Of a stretch of DNA of 64,000 nucleotides, positions 8,734-17,650 are shown one piece after another. The first letter of the stretch is position 1. Every line of letters begins with the position of its first letter. The DNA is from Mycobacterium sp. URHD0025 (GTDB lineage: Bacteria; Actinomycetota; Actinomycetes; Mycobacteriales; Mycobacteriaceae). The stretch lies in NCBI RefSeq assembly GCF_000426065.1, contig NZ_AUEQ01000016.1, positions 141,922 through 205,921 of the forward strand. Reading direction: 5' to 3'. The translations under genes and the position numbers were made by a program. The notes under the pieces were generated by a model. The model was not told the origin of the DNA. It did not search any database and saw nothing but the letters and a program-made list of their open reading frames with translations.

Positions 8734-9216
8734 TCATGCAGGACTGGGGGTGCGGCGCAGCCGGACGACCAGCGGGTAGATCTGGCAACCCAGGCAGATG
8801 CCGAAGGCGGCGTTGAGGAAGGCCGCCACCAATGCGAGAGCGGTGGCGGTCAGGCCGAGCGCGGTGATGCCGAACGCGAACCCTGCGGTACCGAGGACGG
8901 CGAACACGAAGCCGACCAATTGGGCGAACTTCAGCGGCGGGACCGGCTCGCGTTCGGTGACCGGTGCCAGACGCGGCGCGACGAATTTGGCGAACAGCCG
9001 GCCATAGGGATGCTTGCGCGGACCGCCGGCCGCCCCGATGGCGAAGACGACCGCCTGAGCGCCGAGCAGCACCGCGGCTGCGAGCTCACTGAACCCCGCG
9101 ACCAAAAGGGTGGCGATCAGCACCGCGGTGGTGACCCAGGCCGCGAACCGTGGTCCGCGCACGTCGACCTGTGCGGGCCGACTATCGGCGATGGGCTGGG
9201 TTGATGTCGATGACAT
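8734..9216 (-). CDS. DUF4395 membrane protein
   Basis: A 160-residue protein with about four membrane helices (near residues 27-48, 53-70, 98-118, 120-145) and the conserved GICLGCQIY motif, a CxxC pair near the C-terminus. The start chosen is ATG 9216 (MSSTSTQP). DUF4395 proteins are commonly found beside rhodaneses and thioredoxins. Here it is the first structural gene after the Cys leader. A role in thiol or sulfur transport across the membrane is plausible but unproven. Confidence 0.88.
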   Translation of the reverse strand: MSSTSTQPIADSRPAQVDVRGPRFAAWVTTAVLIATLLVAGFSELAAAVLLGAQAVVFAIGAAGGPRKHPYGRLFAKFVAPRLAPVTEREPVPPLKFAQLVGFVFAVLGTAGFAFGITALGLTATALALVAAFLNAAFGICLGCQIYPLVVRLRRTPSPA

Positions 9217-9306
9217 GCGGACGAACTCCTGTTGTCGTAGAAGGTCTGATGGTGTGCAGGCCCAGGCACGAGGCCGGAGCGGGCGCGCGAAAGCGCGCGG
9301 CTGCAA

Positions 9307-9396
9307 TCAACAGCAACAACAACAGCAGCAACCCGCGACGCGGCACAGATCGACTGCGCGGCGCTTGGTGAGCACAAGCTCGAGGCGGGCTGACAC
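9307..9396 (-). CDS. Poly-cysteine leader peptide (cysteine-responsive attenuator)
   Basis: A 29-codon frame opens with GTG at 9396, reads through LVLTKRRAVDLCRVAG and ends with seven consecutive Cys codons (9310-9330) before TGA. The LTKRRAVDLCRVAG core is the recognised actinobacterial sulfur-operon leader peptide. M. smegmatis has leaderless poly-Cys leaders of this kind upstream of the same DUF4395-sulfurtransferase genes, reported to couple translation stalling at Cys codons to operon expression. A later in-frame GTG (9375) would give 22 codons, but the promoter geometry supports 9396. Confidence 0.88.
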   Translation of the reverse strand: MSARLELVLTKRRAVDLCRVAGCCCCCCC

Positions 9397-9403
9397 GAGC
9401 GAC

Positions 9404-9409
9404 AGCTTA
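9404..9409 (-). promoter_or_regulatory. -10 box for the leaderless poly-Cys leader and sulfur operon
   Basis: TAAGCT on the minus strand fits TANNNT and lies seven bases upstream of the GTG at 9396, so transcription would begin at the start codon. The promoter sits just downstream of the thioredoxin gene end, which separates the sulfur operon from the thioredoxin-lmeA pair. Confidence 0.6.
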
Positions 9410-9425
9410 CCCAATAACCGCGGAC

Positions 9426-9848
9426 TCAGGCCAACAGCGGTTCGAGTGCTGAGCGCAGGTCAGCGGCCTTGGGGACCCCGCTCGTGCGGTACCGCGGCCG
9501 CCCATTGCCGTCGAAGATGATTGTGGTGGGCAGGGACAGGACCGAAAGCCGCCTGGCGGCTTCGGGATTGGCGTCCATGTCGATCTCGACGTGGGCAACT
9601 TCAGGTAGCTCGGCGCAGACCTGGTCGACGACTCTGCGGACCCCGGCGCAGGGTCCGCACCACTCGGCGGAGAAATGCAGGATGGTCGGGCCGGTCTGCG
9701 ACAGCCCGAGGTCGCTGGTGTCGACGTTGGCGGCCTGCTCACCCGCCCTGATCATGCCGGCACGCAGCGTGATCAAGCGGCCGATCACGTAGGCGACCCC
9801 GAGCGCGGCGATGATCACCACCAGGACCAGCACCATCGAAGAGCTCAT
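9426..9848 (-). CDS. Membrane-anchored thioredoxin-like protein (ThiX-like)
   Basis: A 140-residue protein with one N-terminal membrane helix (residues 5-22) followed by a thioredoxin domain with the active site WCGPC at residues 63-67. The cis-Pro region LSLPTTIIFDG is intact. It matches the place of Rv0816c (thiX). The start ATG overlaps the stop of lmeA by four bases (ATGA). It probably reduces disulfides at the outer face of the membrane; the neighbouring sulfur operon is driven from its own promoter. Confidence 0.92.
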   Translation of the reverse strand: MSSSMVLVLVVIIAALGVAYVIGRLITLRAGMIRAGEQAANVDTSDLGLSQTGPTILHFSAEWCGPCAGVRRVVDQVCAELPEVAHVEIDMDANPEAARRLSVLSLPTTIIFDGNGRPRYRTSGVPKAADLRSALEPLLA

Positions 9849-10666
9849 GATTGTCTGAACCCCGCGAGGTCGATCGTTACTCCCGACGCGATGCCCTCGA
9901 TGATCACGTCGGAGCCGCGGGCGCCGGCCGTGGTCGGGGAAATCCCGAACGGCAGCTTCTGACCGGTGATTGTGTGGCTGAACTCTGACAGGACCGCCGC
10001 GGTCTTCTCCTCGGGCACGGGTTCGTCGGCCGTCCCGGGGCCGGTCAGGATCCCGGTCGCGGTCAGCACCAGGCTGGTGTCGTCGTTGCCGGCGAACGAC
10101 AGGTCGACGGCGACGCTGACCCGCTTGTCCAGACCTGACTGTTTCGGGGTGCCGGTGAACACCAGCCCCTGACTGCCGGAGATGCCGGATTCCGTCGTGC
10201 CGCCTGTGGAGTCGTTGGTTTCCCGGGACGGGGCCTCCACCAGCAGATCGTCGATGCCCATGAACCTGCCGACGTGGGTGGAGTCGATGATGATGCGGCT
10301 CTCGGCCTTCTTGACCGGCAGTTTCGCGTCCGGCCGGATCAGCCACGACGACTCGGTGAGGTCGATGCCGTGCAGCGTGGCTTCCAGCGATGCCTTGCCC
10401 ACCACAGGGTGATCGACGGCGGCGGCCCGGATCTCGACTTCCTTGTAGCGGTGGTTGCGCACCTGGGTCAGGAACGGGAAACCGAGGATGGCCACCCACG
10501 GGTCCCAGTCGAGGCCGGCCGCGGTGCGGACGTTGCGGGCGAGCCTGTACTCGGCGTAGATCGCCGAACCGAAATCGGTGCCGACAACCCCGACGACGAG
10601 CGCGGTGACGGTCGCGGTGAGCCCGATCAGCAGTTTGCGCACCGGCACATTGTCGCCCACAGTCAT
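9845..10666 (-). CDS. lmeA: LmeA-like envelope phospholipid-binding protein (DUF2993)
   Basis: A 273-residue DUF2993 protein matching Rv0817c. In M. smegmatis the homolog LmeA binds phospholipid in the periplasm and is needed for mannan elongation of lipomannan. A single N-terminal helix (about residues 10-30) anchors or exports it, and the rest is a beta-rich ligand-binding domain. It is coupled to the thioredoxin gene by a four-base overlap and is divergent from glnR. Confidence 0.9.
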   Translation of the reverse strand: MTVGDNVPVRKLLIGLTATVTALVVGVVGTDFGSAIYAEYRLARNVRTAAGLDWDPWVAILGFPFLTQVRNHRYKEVEIRAAAVDHPVVGKASLEATLHGIDLTESSWLIRPDAKLPVKKAESRIIIDSTHVGRFMGIDDLLVEAPSRETNDSTGGTTESGISGSQGLVFTGTPKQSGLDKRVSVAVDLSFAGNDDTSLVLTATGILTGPGTADEPVPEEKTAAVLSEFSHTITGQKLPFGISPTTAGARGSDVIIEGIASGVTIDLAGFRQS

Positions 10667-10823
10667 CGGATCGAAGCGCTCGGCGCGGCTGATCAGCAGG
10701 TGAGGCGTTATCGTTAGATCACTAAAGGCCGGTAACGGCTACATGTCAGTCATGAATCCGACCGTGTGGACATCGTGGTCCGGGCGCTCGTGAGAAGTGA
10801 TTGCCGGCGCGCCGGAGGACCTG

Positions 10824-11618
10824 TTGGATCTGTTGTTACTTACCGTCGACCCGCATCCCGAGTCGGTCCTGCCCTCCCTCACCCTGCTGGCCCACACCGT
10901 GCGCACAGCACCGACAGAGGTGTCCTCGCTGCTGGAAGCGGGTAGCGCCGATGTGGCGATCGTCGACGCGCGTACCGATCTCGCGGCCGCTCGCGGCCTC
11001 TGTCGCCTGCTGGGAACCACGGGTAGCTCCGTCCCGGTGGTCGCAGTGGTCAACGAGGGCGGCTTGGTGGCCGTCAACCACGAGTGGGGCCTGGACGAGA
11101 TCCTGCTGCCCGGCACCGGCCCGGCCGAGATCGACGCCCGGCTGCGCCTGCTGGTGGGCCGGCGTGGCGGCGGTGCCAATCAGGAGAACGTCGGCAAGAT
11201 CACCCTCGGTGAGCTCGCGATCGACGAGGGCACCTACACCGCACGCCTGCGTGGACGTCCCCTCGATCTCACCTACAAAGAATTCGAGCTGCTCAAGTAC
11301 CTCGCCCAGCACGCCGGCCGCGTGTTCACCCGGGCGCAGTTGCTGCAGGAGGTGTGGGGCTACGACTTCTTCGGCGGTACCCGCACGGTCGACGTACATG
11401 TGCGTCGTCTGCGGGCCAAACTCGGCCCTGAGTACGAATCGCTGATCGGCACCGTCCGCAACGTCGGATACAAGGCGGTGCGCCCGTCCCGCGGCCGGAC
11501 CCAGGCGGCCGAGGCGAGCGGTGCGGATGCCTCGCAGGACGACCACGGCGACGACGACTTCGACCCGGCAACCGACGAAGCGGACGAGCCGTTGGCCGGG
11601 CGCCTGCCCAGCCAGTGA
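10824..11618 (+). CDS. glnR: GlnR nitrogen regulator (OmpR-type orphan response regulator)
   Basis: A 264-residue regulator of nitrogen assimilation genes. The N-terminal receiver-like domain has AIVDAR but lacks the full acidic phosphorylation pocket, as in other GlnR proteins. The C-terminal winged helix (about 115-215) includes LDLTYKEFELLKYLAQHAG and the recognition part GGTRTVDVHVRRLRAKL. The TTG at 10824 is preferred over an in-frame GTG at 10797 because GGAGGA lies five bases upstream and the known GlnR N-terminus begins at this LLLLT segment. It overlaps mshD by GTGA. Confidence 0.94.
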   Translation: MDLLLLTVDPHPESVLPSLTLLAHTVRTAPTEVSSLLEAGSADVAIVDARTDLAAARGLCRLLGTTGSSVPVVAVVNEGGLVAVNHEWGLDEILLPGTGPAEIDARLRLLVGRRGGGANQENVGKITLGELAIDEGTYTARLRGRPLDLTYKEFELLKYLAQHAGRVFTRAQLLQEVWGYDFFGGTRTVDVHVRRLRAKLGPEYESLIGTVRNVGYKAVRPSRGRTQAAEASGADASQDDHGDDDFDPATDEADEPLAGRLPSQ

Positions 11619-12517
11619 CCGCACTCGACTGGCGGACCGGGCTCTCAGAAGCCGAGCAGACCGAGATCCGTGCCCTCATCGCTGCGGCCACCGAGTCCGA
11701 CGGCGTGGCCCCGGTGGGCGATCAGGTGCTGCGCGAGCTCGGCCACGACCGCACCCGTCATCTCGTGGCCACCGACGGTGCAGACCTTGTCGGCTACCTG
11801 AACCTGGCCCCGGCCGCCGAGGATGACCCGGCGATGGCCGAGCTGGTAGTGGATCCGCGGGCCCGACGGCGCGGCATCGGTGCGGCGCTGGTCCGTGCAG
11901 GGCTCGCCGAGGGCGCGGCGGGCACACGAATCTGGGCGCACGGCAATCTCGACGCAGCCCAGGCGCTGGCCGCCTCGTTGGAGCTCAAATCCGTGCGCGA
12001 ACTGCTGCAGATGCGCCGTCCGCTGACCGACCTGCCGCCGCTGCGCACTGCCGAAGGCGTGCGGATCGCCACCTATGCCGGACCTCGCGACGATGCCGAG
12101 CTGCTGCGCGTCAACAACGCCGCATTCTCCTGGCACCCGGAACAGGGCGGCTGGACCGAACATGACCTGGCCGAGCGGCGCAATGAGCCGTGGTTCGATC
12201 CTGAGGGCCTGTTCGAGGCGTTCGACGAACACACCGGGACACTGCTGGGCTTCCACTGGACGAAAATCCATGCCCCGCCCCGCGGTGCGGGCGCGGACGC
12301 CGCTCTCGGCGAGGTCTACGTCGTCGGCGTCGATCCGGCGGCACAGGGCCGGGGGCTGGGCTCGGTGCTGACCCTGGTCGGTCTGCACCACCTCGCCGAG
12401 CGGTCCTTGCCGACGGTGCTACTTTACGTCGAGGCAGATAACTCGGCGGCCGTGGCGACCTACCGAAACTTGGGCTTTGAGGTGTTCGGCGTCGACGTGG
12501 CGTACGCCGCCGGTTAA
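11615..12517 (+). CDS. mshD: Mycothiol synthase
   Basis: Acetylates Cys-GlcN-inositol with acetyl-CoA, the last step of mycothiol synthesis. Its 300 residues contain two GNAT domains. The N-terminal acetyl-CoA motif is RRRGIGAALVRAG, and the C-terminal one is PAAQGRGLGSVLTLVGLHHL followed by LYVEADNSAAVATYRNLGF. The GTG start overlaps the glnR stop. The gene order glnR-mshD-pst matches Rv0818-Rv0819-Rv0820 and is specific to mycothiol-making actinobacteria. Confidence 0.96.
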   Translation: MTALDWRTGLSEAEQTEIRALIAAATESDGVAPVGDQVLRELGHDRTRHLVATDGADLVGYLNLAPAAEDDPAMAELVVDPRARRRGIGAALVRAGLAEGAAGTRIWAHGNLDAAQALAASLELKSVRELLQMRRPLTDLPPLRTAEGVRIATYAGPRDDAELLRVNNAAFSWHPEQGGWTEHDLAERRNEPWFDPEGLFEAFDEHTGTLLGFHWTKIHAPPRGAGADAALGEVYVVGVDPAAQGRGLGSVLTLVGLHHLAERSLPTVLLYVEADNSAAVATYRNLGFEVFGVDVAYAAG

Positions 12518-12546
12518 CCCGTTTAGCTGTGTACACGCTGAACCTA

Positions 12547-12563
12547 TTCACTGCCGATTCACC
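12547..12563 (+). promoter_or_regulatory. Pho-box-like direct repeat upstream of pstS
   Basis: TTCACT (12547-12552) and TTCACC (12558-12563) are spaced 11 bases start to start, the helical spacing expected for tandem PhoB/RegX3-type sites. They lie 76 bases before the pstS start. A similar pair occurs before phoU. No experimental site is known to me here. Confidence 0.5.
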
Positions 12564-12638
12564 TGCTGTCCGCGAGCCGTCCATTGGGGCCGAATACGTT
12601 GCCGGAGAGTTCGAAGCCGTCAACGGAAAGTGGGACAA

Positions 12639-13778
12639 GTGAAGCTCATCAGCATTGGCAAGGGTGTAGGCAAGCCGTTCGGTGTCGCGCTGTCCGCGAC
12701 GGCCATTGCGGCGCTCACCCTGACTGCGTGCGGCAGCGACAACAACGCCGCCGGCACCAGTTCGTCGGCCGCGGGCAGCTCCTCGGCCGCATCGGCTGAG
12801 TGCGGCGGCAAGAACTCGCTGACGGCCGAAGGCTCGACGGCGCAGCAGAACGCCATTGCGGAATTCAACAAGGTGTGGGGTCAGGTCTGCTCCGGCAAGA
12901 ATCTGGCCTACAACCCGACCGGATCGGGCGCGGGCGTGGACCAGTTCATCGCCAAGCAGGTCGACTTCGCCGGGTCCGACTCCGCGCTGAAGGACGATCA
13001 GGTCAAGAAGGCCGCCGAGCGTTGTGGCGGCAACGAGGCCTGGAACCTGCCGCTGGTGTTCGGCCCGGTCGCGCTGGCCTACAACGTCGAGGGTGTCGAC
13101 AAGCTCGTGGTCAACCCCGACGTGCTCGCCAAGATCTTCCAGGGCCAGATCAAGAAGTGGAACGATCCGGCAGTGGCCGCCCTCAACGCCGGCGCCACCC
13201 TGCCGGACCTGGACATCAAGCCGATCTACCGGTCGGATTCCTCGGGCACCACCGACAACTTCCAGAAGTACCTGGCCGCCGCCGCGCCGCAGACCTGGAC
13301 CAAGGGTGCGGGCAAGGAGTTCCAGGGCGGCGCCGGTGAGGGCGCGCAGAAGTCCTCCGGTGTCGTGCAGGCCGTCCAGGCCACCCCCGGCTCGATCGGC
13401 TACGTCGAGAAGAGCCCCGCCGCCGCGGCCGGCCTGCCCTACGCCCAGATCGACAGCGGCGCCGGCGCAGTGCCGCTGGACGACCAGTCGACCACCAAGG
13501 CCGTCGGCGCAGCCAAGTTCAAGGGCGAGGGCAAGGACTTGGTCCTCGACCTGAACGCGCTCTACGCCTCGAAGGAAGCCGGTGTCTACCCCCTGGTACT
13601 GGCCACCTACGAGATCGTTTGCTCCAAGGGCTACGACGCCGACACCGCGGCGGCCGTCAAGTCCTTCCTGACGGTGGCCGCCAACGAGGGCCAGGCCAGC
13701 CTGTCGCAGGCCGGATACATCGCGCTCCCCGACGAGTTCAAGCAGCGCCTGCTGACCTCGGTCGAGGCCATCGCTTAA
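12639..13778 (+). CDS. pstS: Phosphate ABC transporter substrate-binding lipoprotein
   Basis: A 379-residue lipoprotein that captures phosphate outside the membrane. The GTG start at 12639 is taken because it begins a signal peptide ending in the lipobox LTLTAC; the frame stays open upstream but without a signal. Phosphate-contact motifs include TGSGAGVDQF, FAGSDSALKDDQ and YRSDSSGTTDNFQKYL. It is the first gene of pstSCAB and probably belongs to the SenX3-RegX3 regulon. Confidence 0.96.
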   Translation: MKLISIGKGVGKPFGVALSATAIAALTLTACGSDNNAAGTSSSAAGSSSAASAECGGKNSLTAEGSTAQQNAIAEFNKVWGQVCSGKNLAYNPTGSGAGVDQFIAKQVDFAGSDSALKDDQVKKAAERCGGNEAWNLPLVFGPVALAYNVEGVDKLVVNPDVLAKIFQGQIKKWNDPAVAALNAGATLPDLDIKPIYRSDSSGTTDNFQKYLAAAAPQTWTKGAGKEFQGGAGEGAQKSSGVVQAVQATPGSIGYVEKSPAAAAGLPYAQIDSGAGAVPLDDQSTTKAVGAAKFKGEGKDLVLDLNALYASKEAGVYPLVLATYEIVCSKGYDADTAAAVKSFLTVAANEGQASLSQAGYIALPDEFKQRLLTSVEAIA

Positions 13779-13832
13779 TAGCCCGGCTGGCGTTGAAGGA
13801 CGAATCTGGGTGAGGATGGGTTTTCCGACCAT

Positions 13833-14888
13833 ATGACCAACAGGGGCCCTGACGGGACAATAGTGACAACGCCGAATCCAGCTGATTCGGGGTCGGGGGA
13901 GACACTTGCCTCCCCCCATCCCGAACCGGAACCCATCTCCACCGATCCGTCCAAGGGAGCCAAGGTTCGCCTCGGCGACCGAATTTTCCGTGGGCTCGCA
14001 GAAGGTTCGGGCATCCTCATCGTCGCGCTCATCGCGGCGATCGGGGTGTTCCTGCTCTGGCGCGCGGTTCCTGCGCTGACGCGCAACGAGGAGAACTTCT
14101 TCCTCTACGGCGGCAACTGGATCACCACCGACACCTCGGCGATGCATTTCGGCATCTTCGAGCTGCTGCAGGTGACCGTATTCGTCTCGGTGTTCGCGCT
14201 CGTACTGGCCATGCCGGTGGCGTTGGGCATCGCGATCTATCTCACCCAGTACTCATCGCGGCGATTGGCCGGTCCGCTGGGCTACCTGGTGGACCTGCTG
14301 GCCGCAGTGCCCTCGATCGTGTACGGCGTGTGGGGCCTGTACGTGCTGGCGCCGACGATCAAACCCTTTGCGGTGTGGCTCAATACGCACTTGGACTGGC
14401 TGTTCCTGTTCAAGACCGGCAACGCTTCGGTGGCCGGCGGTGGCACGATCTTCACCGCGGGGATCGTGCTGGCGGTGATGATCCTGCCGATCATCACCGC
14501 GGTGACCCGCGAGGTGTTCACCCAGACCCCGCGCGGCCAGATCGAGGCCGCGCTCGCGCTGGGTGCCACCCGCTGGGAAGTGGTGCGCACCACGGTGCTG
14601 CCCTTCGGATTGTCCGGCTACATCAGCGGCGCGATGCTCGGCCTGGGGCGCGCCCTCGGTGAGACCATCGCCCTGCTGATCATCCTGCGCGGCACCCAAA
14701 CCGCGTTCGGCTGGTCGCTGTTCGACGGCGGCTACACCTTCGCGAGCAAGATCGCTGCCACCGCAAGCGAATTCAATGACCAGTACAAGGCGGGCGCCTA
14801 CATTGCCGCCGGCCTGGTGCTGTTCATCCTCACCTTCGTGGTGAACTCGCTGGCGCGCGCCGCGGTCGCCGGAAAGGGACGCTCATGA
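13833..14888 (+). CDS. pstC: Phosphate ABC transporter permease
   Basis: A 351-residue membrane protein with about six helices and a ~50-residue cytoplasmic N-terminal tail. The ABC permease loop is AALALGATRWEVVRTTVLPFGLSGYI, written here across two adjoining segments: EAALALGATRWEVVRTTVLP then FGLSGYI. The stop overlaps the pstA start by four bases. It pairs with PstA to form the channel. Confidence 0.96.
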   Translation: MTNRGPDGTIVTTPNPADSGSGETLASPHPEPEPISTDPSKGAKVRLGDRIFRGLAEGSGILIVALIAAIGVFLLWRAVPALTRNEENFFLYGGNWITTDTSAMHFGIFELLQVTVFVSVFALVLAMPVALGIAIYLTQYSSRRLAGPLGYLVDLLAAVPSIVYGVWGLYVLAPTIKPFAVWLNTHLDWLFLFKTGNASVAGGGTIFTAGIVLAVMILPIITAVTREVFTQTPRGQIEAALALGATRWEVVRTTVLPFGLSGYISGAMLGLGRALGETIALLIILRGTQTAFGWSLFDGGYTFASKIAATASEFNDQYKAGAYIAAGLVLFILTFVVNSLARAAVAGKGRS

Positions 14889-15799
14889 CGTCCACACTCG
14901 AGCGGCCGGTCAAGACGCCTGTGTTCCAGGGCGTCAGTCTGCGCCGCAAGCTGACCAACCACTTCGCCACGGTGCTGGTGACCTTGTCATTGCTGGTCGC
15001 GCTGGTGCCTCTGGTCTGGGTGCTGTACTCGGTGATCGTCCGGGGTTGGGCCGCATTGAGCTCACCCACGTGGTTCACCAACTCCCAGTCCGGGATGACC
15101 ACGTTCATCGCCGGTGGCGGTGCCTACCACGCGATCGTCGGCACCCTGCTGCAGGGCATCGTGTGCTCGCTGATCTCCATTCCGATCGGCGTGATGGTGG
15201 GCGTTTACCTGGTCGAGTACGGCGGTGGCACGCGGCTGGGCAAGGTCACCACGTTCATGGTGGACATCCTCACCGGCGTTCCCTCGATCGTCGCCGCGTT
15301 GTTCATCTACGCACTGTGGGTGGCCACGCTCGGGTTCGGCCGGTCCGGGTTCGCGGTGTCACTGTCGTTGGTACTGCTGATGATTCCGGTGATCGTGCGG
15401 GCCACCGAGGAGATGCTGCGCATCGTCCCGATGGATCTGCGTGAGGCGAGTTACGCCCTCGGCGTGCCGAAATGGAAGACCATCGTCCGAATCGTGATCC
15501 CGACGGCGCTGTCGGGCATCGTCACCGGCATCATGCTGGCACTGGCCCGCGTGATGGGTGAGACGGCGCCGCTGCTGATCCTTGTCGGCTATGCGCAGGC
15601 GATGAACTTCGACATGTTCGGCGGGTTCATGGGATCGCTGCCCGGCATGATGTACGACCAGATCTCGGCGGGAGCGGGCGCCAACCCGGTGCCCACCGAT
15701 CGGCTCTGGGGTGCGGCGCTGACGCTGATCCTGCTGATCGCCCTGCTCAATGTCGGCGCTCGCGCGGTCGCCAAACTCTTTTCCCCCAAGAAGGTGTAG
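14885..15799 (+). CDS. pstA: Phosphate ABC transporter permease
   Basis: A 304-residue membrane protein with six predicted helices. The inner-membrane component loop is EASYALGVPKWKTIVRIVIP, and the conserved LARVMGETAPLLILVG segment follows. The ATG overlaps the pstC stop (ATGA) and pstB begins nine bases after its stop, so translation is coupled through the operon. Confidence 0.96.
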   Translation: MTSTLERPVKTPVFQGVSLRRKLTNHFATVLVTLSLLVALVPLVWVLYSVIVRGWAALSSPTWFTNSQSGMTTFIAGGGAYHAIVGTLLQGIVCSLISIPIGVMVGVYLVEYGGGTRLGKVTTFMVDILTGVPSIVAALFIYALWVATLGFGRSGFAVSLSLVLLMIPVIVRATEEMLRIVPMDLREASYALGVPKWKTIVRIVIPTALSGIVTGIMLALARVMGETAPLLILVGYAQAMNFDMFGGFMGSLPGMMYDQISAGAGANPVPTDRLWGAALTLILLIALLNVGARAVAKLFSPKKV

Positions 15800-15808
15800 G
15801 AGCTATCC

Positions 15809-16585
15809 ATGGCCAAGCGGCTGGATCTCAAGGACGTCAACATCTACTACGGCGCGTTCCACGCCGTTTCCGAGGTTTCGCTCTCGGTGCAGCCGCGCAG
15901 CGTGATGGCCTTCATCGGCCCGTCGGGCTGCGGCAAGTCGACCGTGCTGCGCACGCTGAACCGCATGCACGAGGTAATCCCGGGGGCCCGCGTCGAAGGC
16001 TCGGTGCTGCTCGACGGTGAGGACATCTACGGCGCCGGAGTGGACCCGGTCGGTGTGCGCAAGACCATCGGCATGGTGTTCCAGCGCCCGAACCCGTTCC
16101 CCACCATGTCGATTCGTGACAACGTCGTGGCCGGCCTGAAGCTGCAGGGTGTGCGCAACAAGAAGACCCTCGACGAGGTGGCCGAGCGTTCGCTGCGCGG
16201 CGCCAACCTGTGGACCGAGGTCAAGGACCGCTTGGACAAGCCCGGCGGTGGCTTGTCCGGCGGTCAGCAGCAGCGGCTGTGCATCGCCCGCGCGATCGCG
16301 GTGCAGCCCGATGTGCTGTTGATGGACGAGCCCTGCTCGGCGCTCGACCCGATCTCGACGCTGGCCATCGAGGATCTGATCTCCACGCTCAAGCAGGATT
16401 TCACGATCGTCATCGTCACGCACAACATGCAGCAGGCCGCCCGGGTGAGTGATCAGACCGCGTTCTTCAACCTCGAGGCCACCGGTAAACCCGGCCGGCT
16501 GATCGAGATCGACGACACCGAGAAGATCTTCTCCAACCCCACCCAGAAGGCCACCGAGGACTACATCTCGGGCCGCTTCGGCTGA
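15809..16585 (+). CDS. pstB: Phosphate ABC transporter ATP-binding protein
   Basis: A 258-residue ATPase. The Walker A motif is GPSGCGKST, the Q-loop is in MVFQRPNPFP, the ABC signature is LSGGQQQRL, and Walker B is VLLMDEPCSALDP. The family-specific NRMHEVIPGARVEG loop is present. It powers PstCA and closes the operon; the Rv0820 (phoT) position matches. Phosphate import and signalling through PhoU depend on it. Confidence 0.97.
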   Translation: MAKRLDLKDVNIYYGAFHAVSEVSLSVQPRSVMAFIGPSGCGKSTVLRTLNRMHEVIPGARVEGSVLLDGEDIYGAGVDPVGVRKTIGMVFQRPNPFPTMSIRDNVVAGLKLQGVRNKKTLDEVAERSLRGANLWTEVKDRLDKPGGGLSGGQQQRLCIARAIAVQPDVLLMDEPCSALDPISTLAIEDLISTLKQDFTIVIVTHNMQQAARVSDQTAFFNLEATGKPGRLIEIDDTEKIFSNPTQKATEDYISGRFG

Positions 16586-16604
16586 CCCTTCCCGGGCAAG
16601 AAAA

Positions 16605-17579
16605 CTAGGGCGTCAGTACCACGCGGGTTCCCGACGGCTCACGGGCTGCCCACACTTCGGCTACGTCTGCCAATGCCCTTGGCTGTGTGCGCAATTCGAG
16701 CTTTCCATCGGCGACCATGGCGAACAACCGGGGCAGTGCCTCGGTTCGGGCCCGGGCCATCACCTCGGGTGGCACGCTGCCGATACCCACCCCGCTCAGG
16801 GTGATCCCGGTGCCACGCAGTACTCCCGCGTCGAGGTTCAGGCTCGGTCCGGTCATCGACCCGATCTGCACGAACCGTGTCGGGTGGTAGTGCGCGGCGG
16901 GATGGCTGGCGGCCAGGGCGGTCAGCACCTGCGCGGCGGGGTCTCCCCACAGATAGTCGAGTACCGCGTCGAACGGGCGCTCGGCGTGCATCTCGGCGAC
17001 CTGGGCGCCCAGATCCTGCTCACCGAGGGCGATCGTCTGGTGGGCGCCGGCCGACCGTAGCCACGCGAGCCGTTCGGTGTTGCGGCCTGCGGCCACCACC
17101 GTCTCGGCGCCGAACATGGCGCCGGCCAATTGCACTGCCATCGAACCGGTTACGCCGGTGGCGCCGAGTACCAGTACACGGTCGCCGGGCTTGACCGCTG
17201 CGGCGTGTGACAGTGCGGTCCAGGCCGAGATGCCCGGGTTGGGCAGGGCGGCTGCGGTCACCGAATCGACATGCTCGGGGATTTCGACACCCCCGTCGGG
17301 GTCGACCAGTGCGCGCTGCGCCATCATCCCCGAATACCCCAGCGCCCCGGTGTAGACGCGACGGCCGTCGGCAAGCCGTGCGACGCCGTCGACACCGGGA
17401 ATGGCCGGTAGTCGAAGCTCCTTGCTGGCGTAGTGCTTTCCCGAAACAAGCGCACGGGTGAGGTTGGTCAGGGCCGACGCTTCGACGTCGGCAACCTCGG
17501 TGCCGTCCTGCGGCTCCGGCTCGGGCACATCGGTGTAGGACGGGTGCCTGCCCCATTCGGTGACCAGTGCTGCCTTCAT
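16605..17579 (-). CDS. Zinc-independent medium-chain oxidoreductase (quinone reductase-like)
   Basis: A 324-residue MDR-family oxidoreductase. The NADPH-binding loop is GDRVLVLGATGVTGSMAVQLAG, present as VLVLGATGVTGSMAVQ, and the N-terminal GroES-like domain contains IPGVDGVARL. The catalytic zinc ligands of alcohol dehydrogenases are missing, which points to a quinone/enone reductase. The GAGGAG ribosome site lies just before the ATG. It is divergent from a MarR regulator, and paired palindromes in the shared promoter suggest local control. The substrate is unknown. Confidence 0.88.
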   Translation of the reverse strand: MKAALVTEWGRHPSYTDVPEPEPQDGTEVADVEASALTNLTRALVSGKHYASKELRLPAIPGVDGVARLADGRRVYTGALGYSGMMAQRALVDPDGGVEIPEHVDSVTAAALPNPGISAWTALSHAAAVKPGDRVLVLGATGVTGSMAVQLAGAMFGAETVVAAGRNTERLAWLRSAGAHQTIALGEQDLGAQVAEMHAERPFDAVLDYLWGDPAAQVLTALAASHPAAHYHPTRFVQIGSMTGPSLNLDAGVLRGTGITLSGVGIGSVPPEVMARARTEALPRLFAMVADGKLELRTQPRALADVAEVWAAREPSGTRVVLTP

Positions 17580-17605
17580 GGCGGCTCCTCGGTTTCTCGG
17601 GATAT

Positions 17606-17621
17606 GGTTTCTGTGGAAACA
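17606..17621. promoter_or_regulatory. Palindromic operator 1 for the divergent MarR/MDR pair
   Basis: GGTTTCTGTGGAAACA: GTTTC and GAAAC arms around TGTG, midway between the two divergent genes. A near copy lies 47 bases away. Confidence 0.55.
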
Positions 17622-17650
17622 ATCTACGCATGTCCGCCCCGGGTGGCAAG

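Noticed and set aside
7525..9204. 559-codon plus-strand frame over the sulfur operon
   Set aside because: Opposite the sulfurtransferase, DUF1416 and DUF4395 genes; low-complexity Val/Gly/Asp composition from reverse reading of conserved genes.
9110..9520. Plus-strand frame with a poly-Gln run
   Set aside because: The Gln run is the complement of the seven Cys codons in the minus-strand leader peptide, which has promoter and conserved motif support.
12111..14147. 678-codon minus-strand frame opposite mshD, pstS and pstC
   Set aside because: Antisense shadow of three certain genes; no recognisable protein features.
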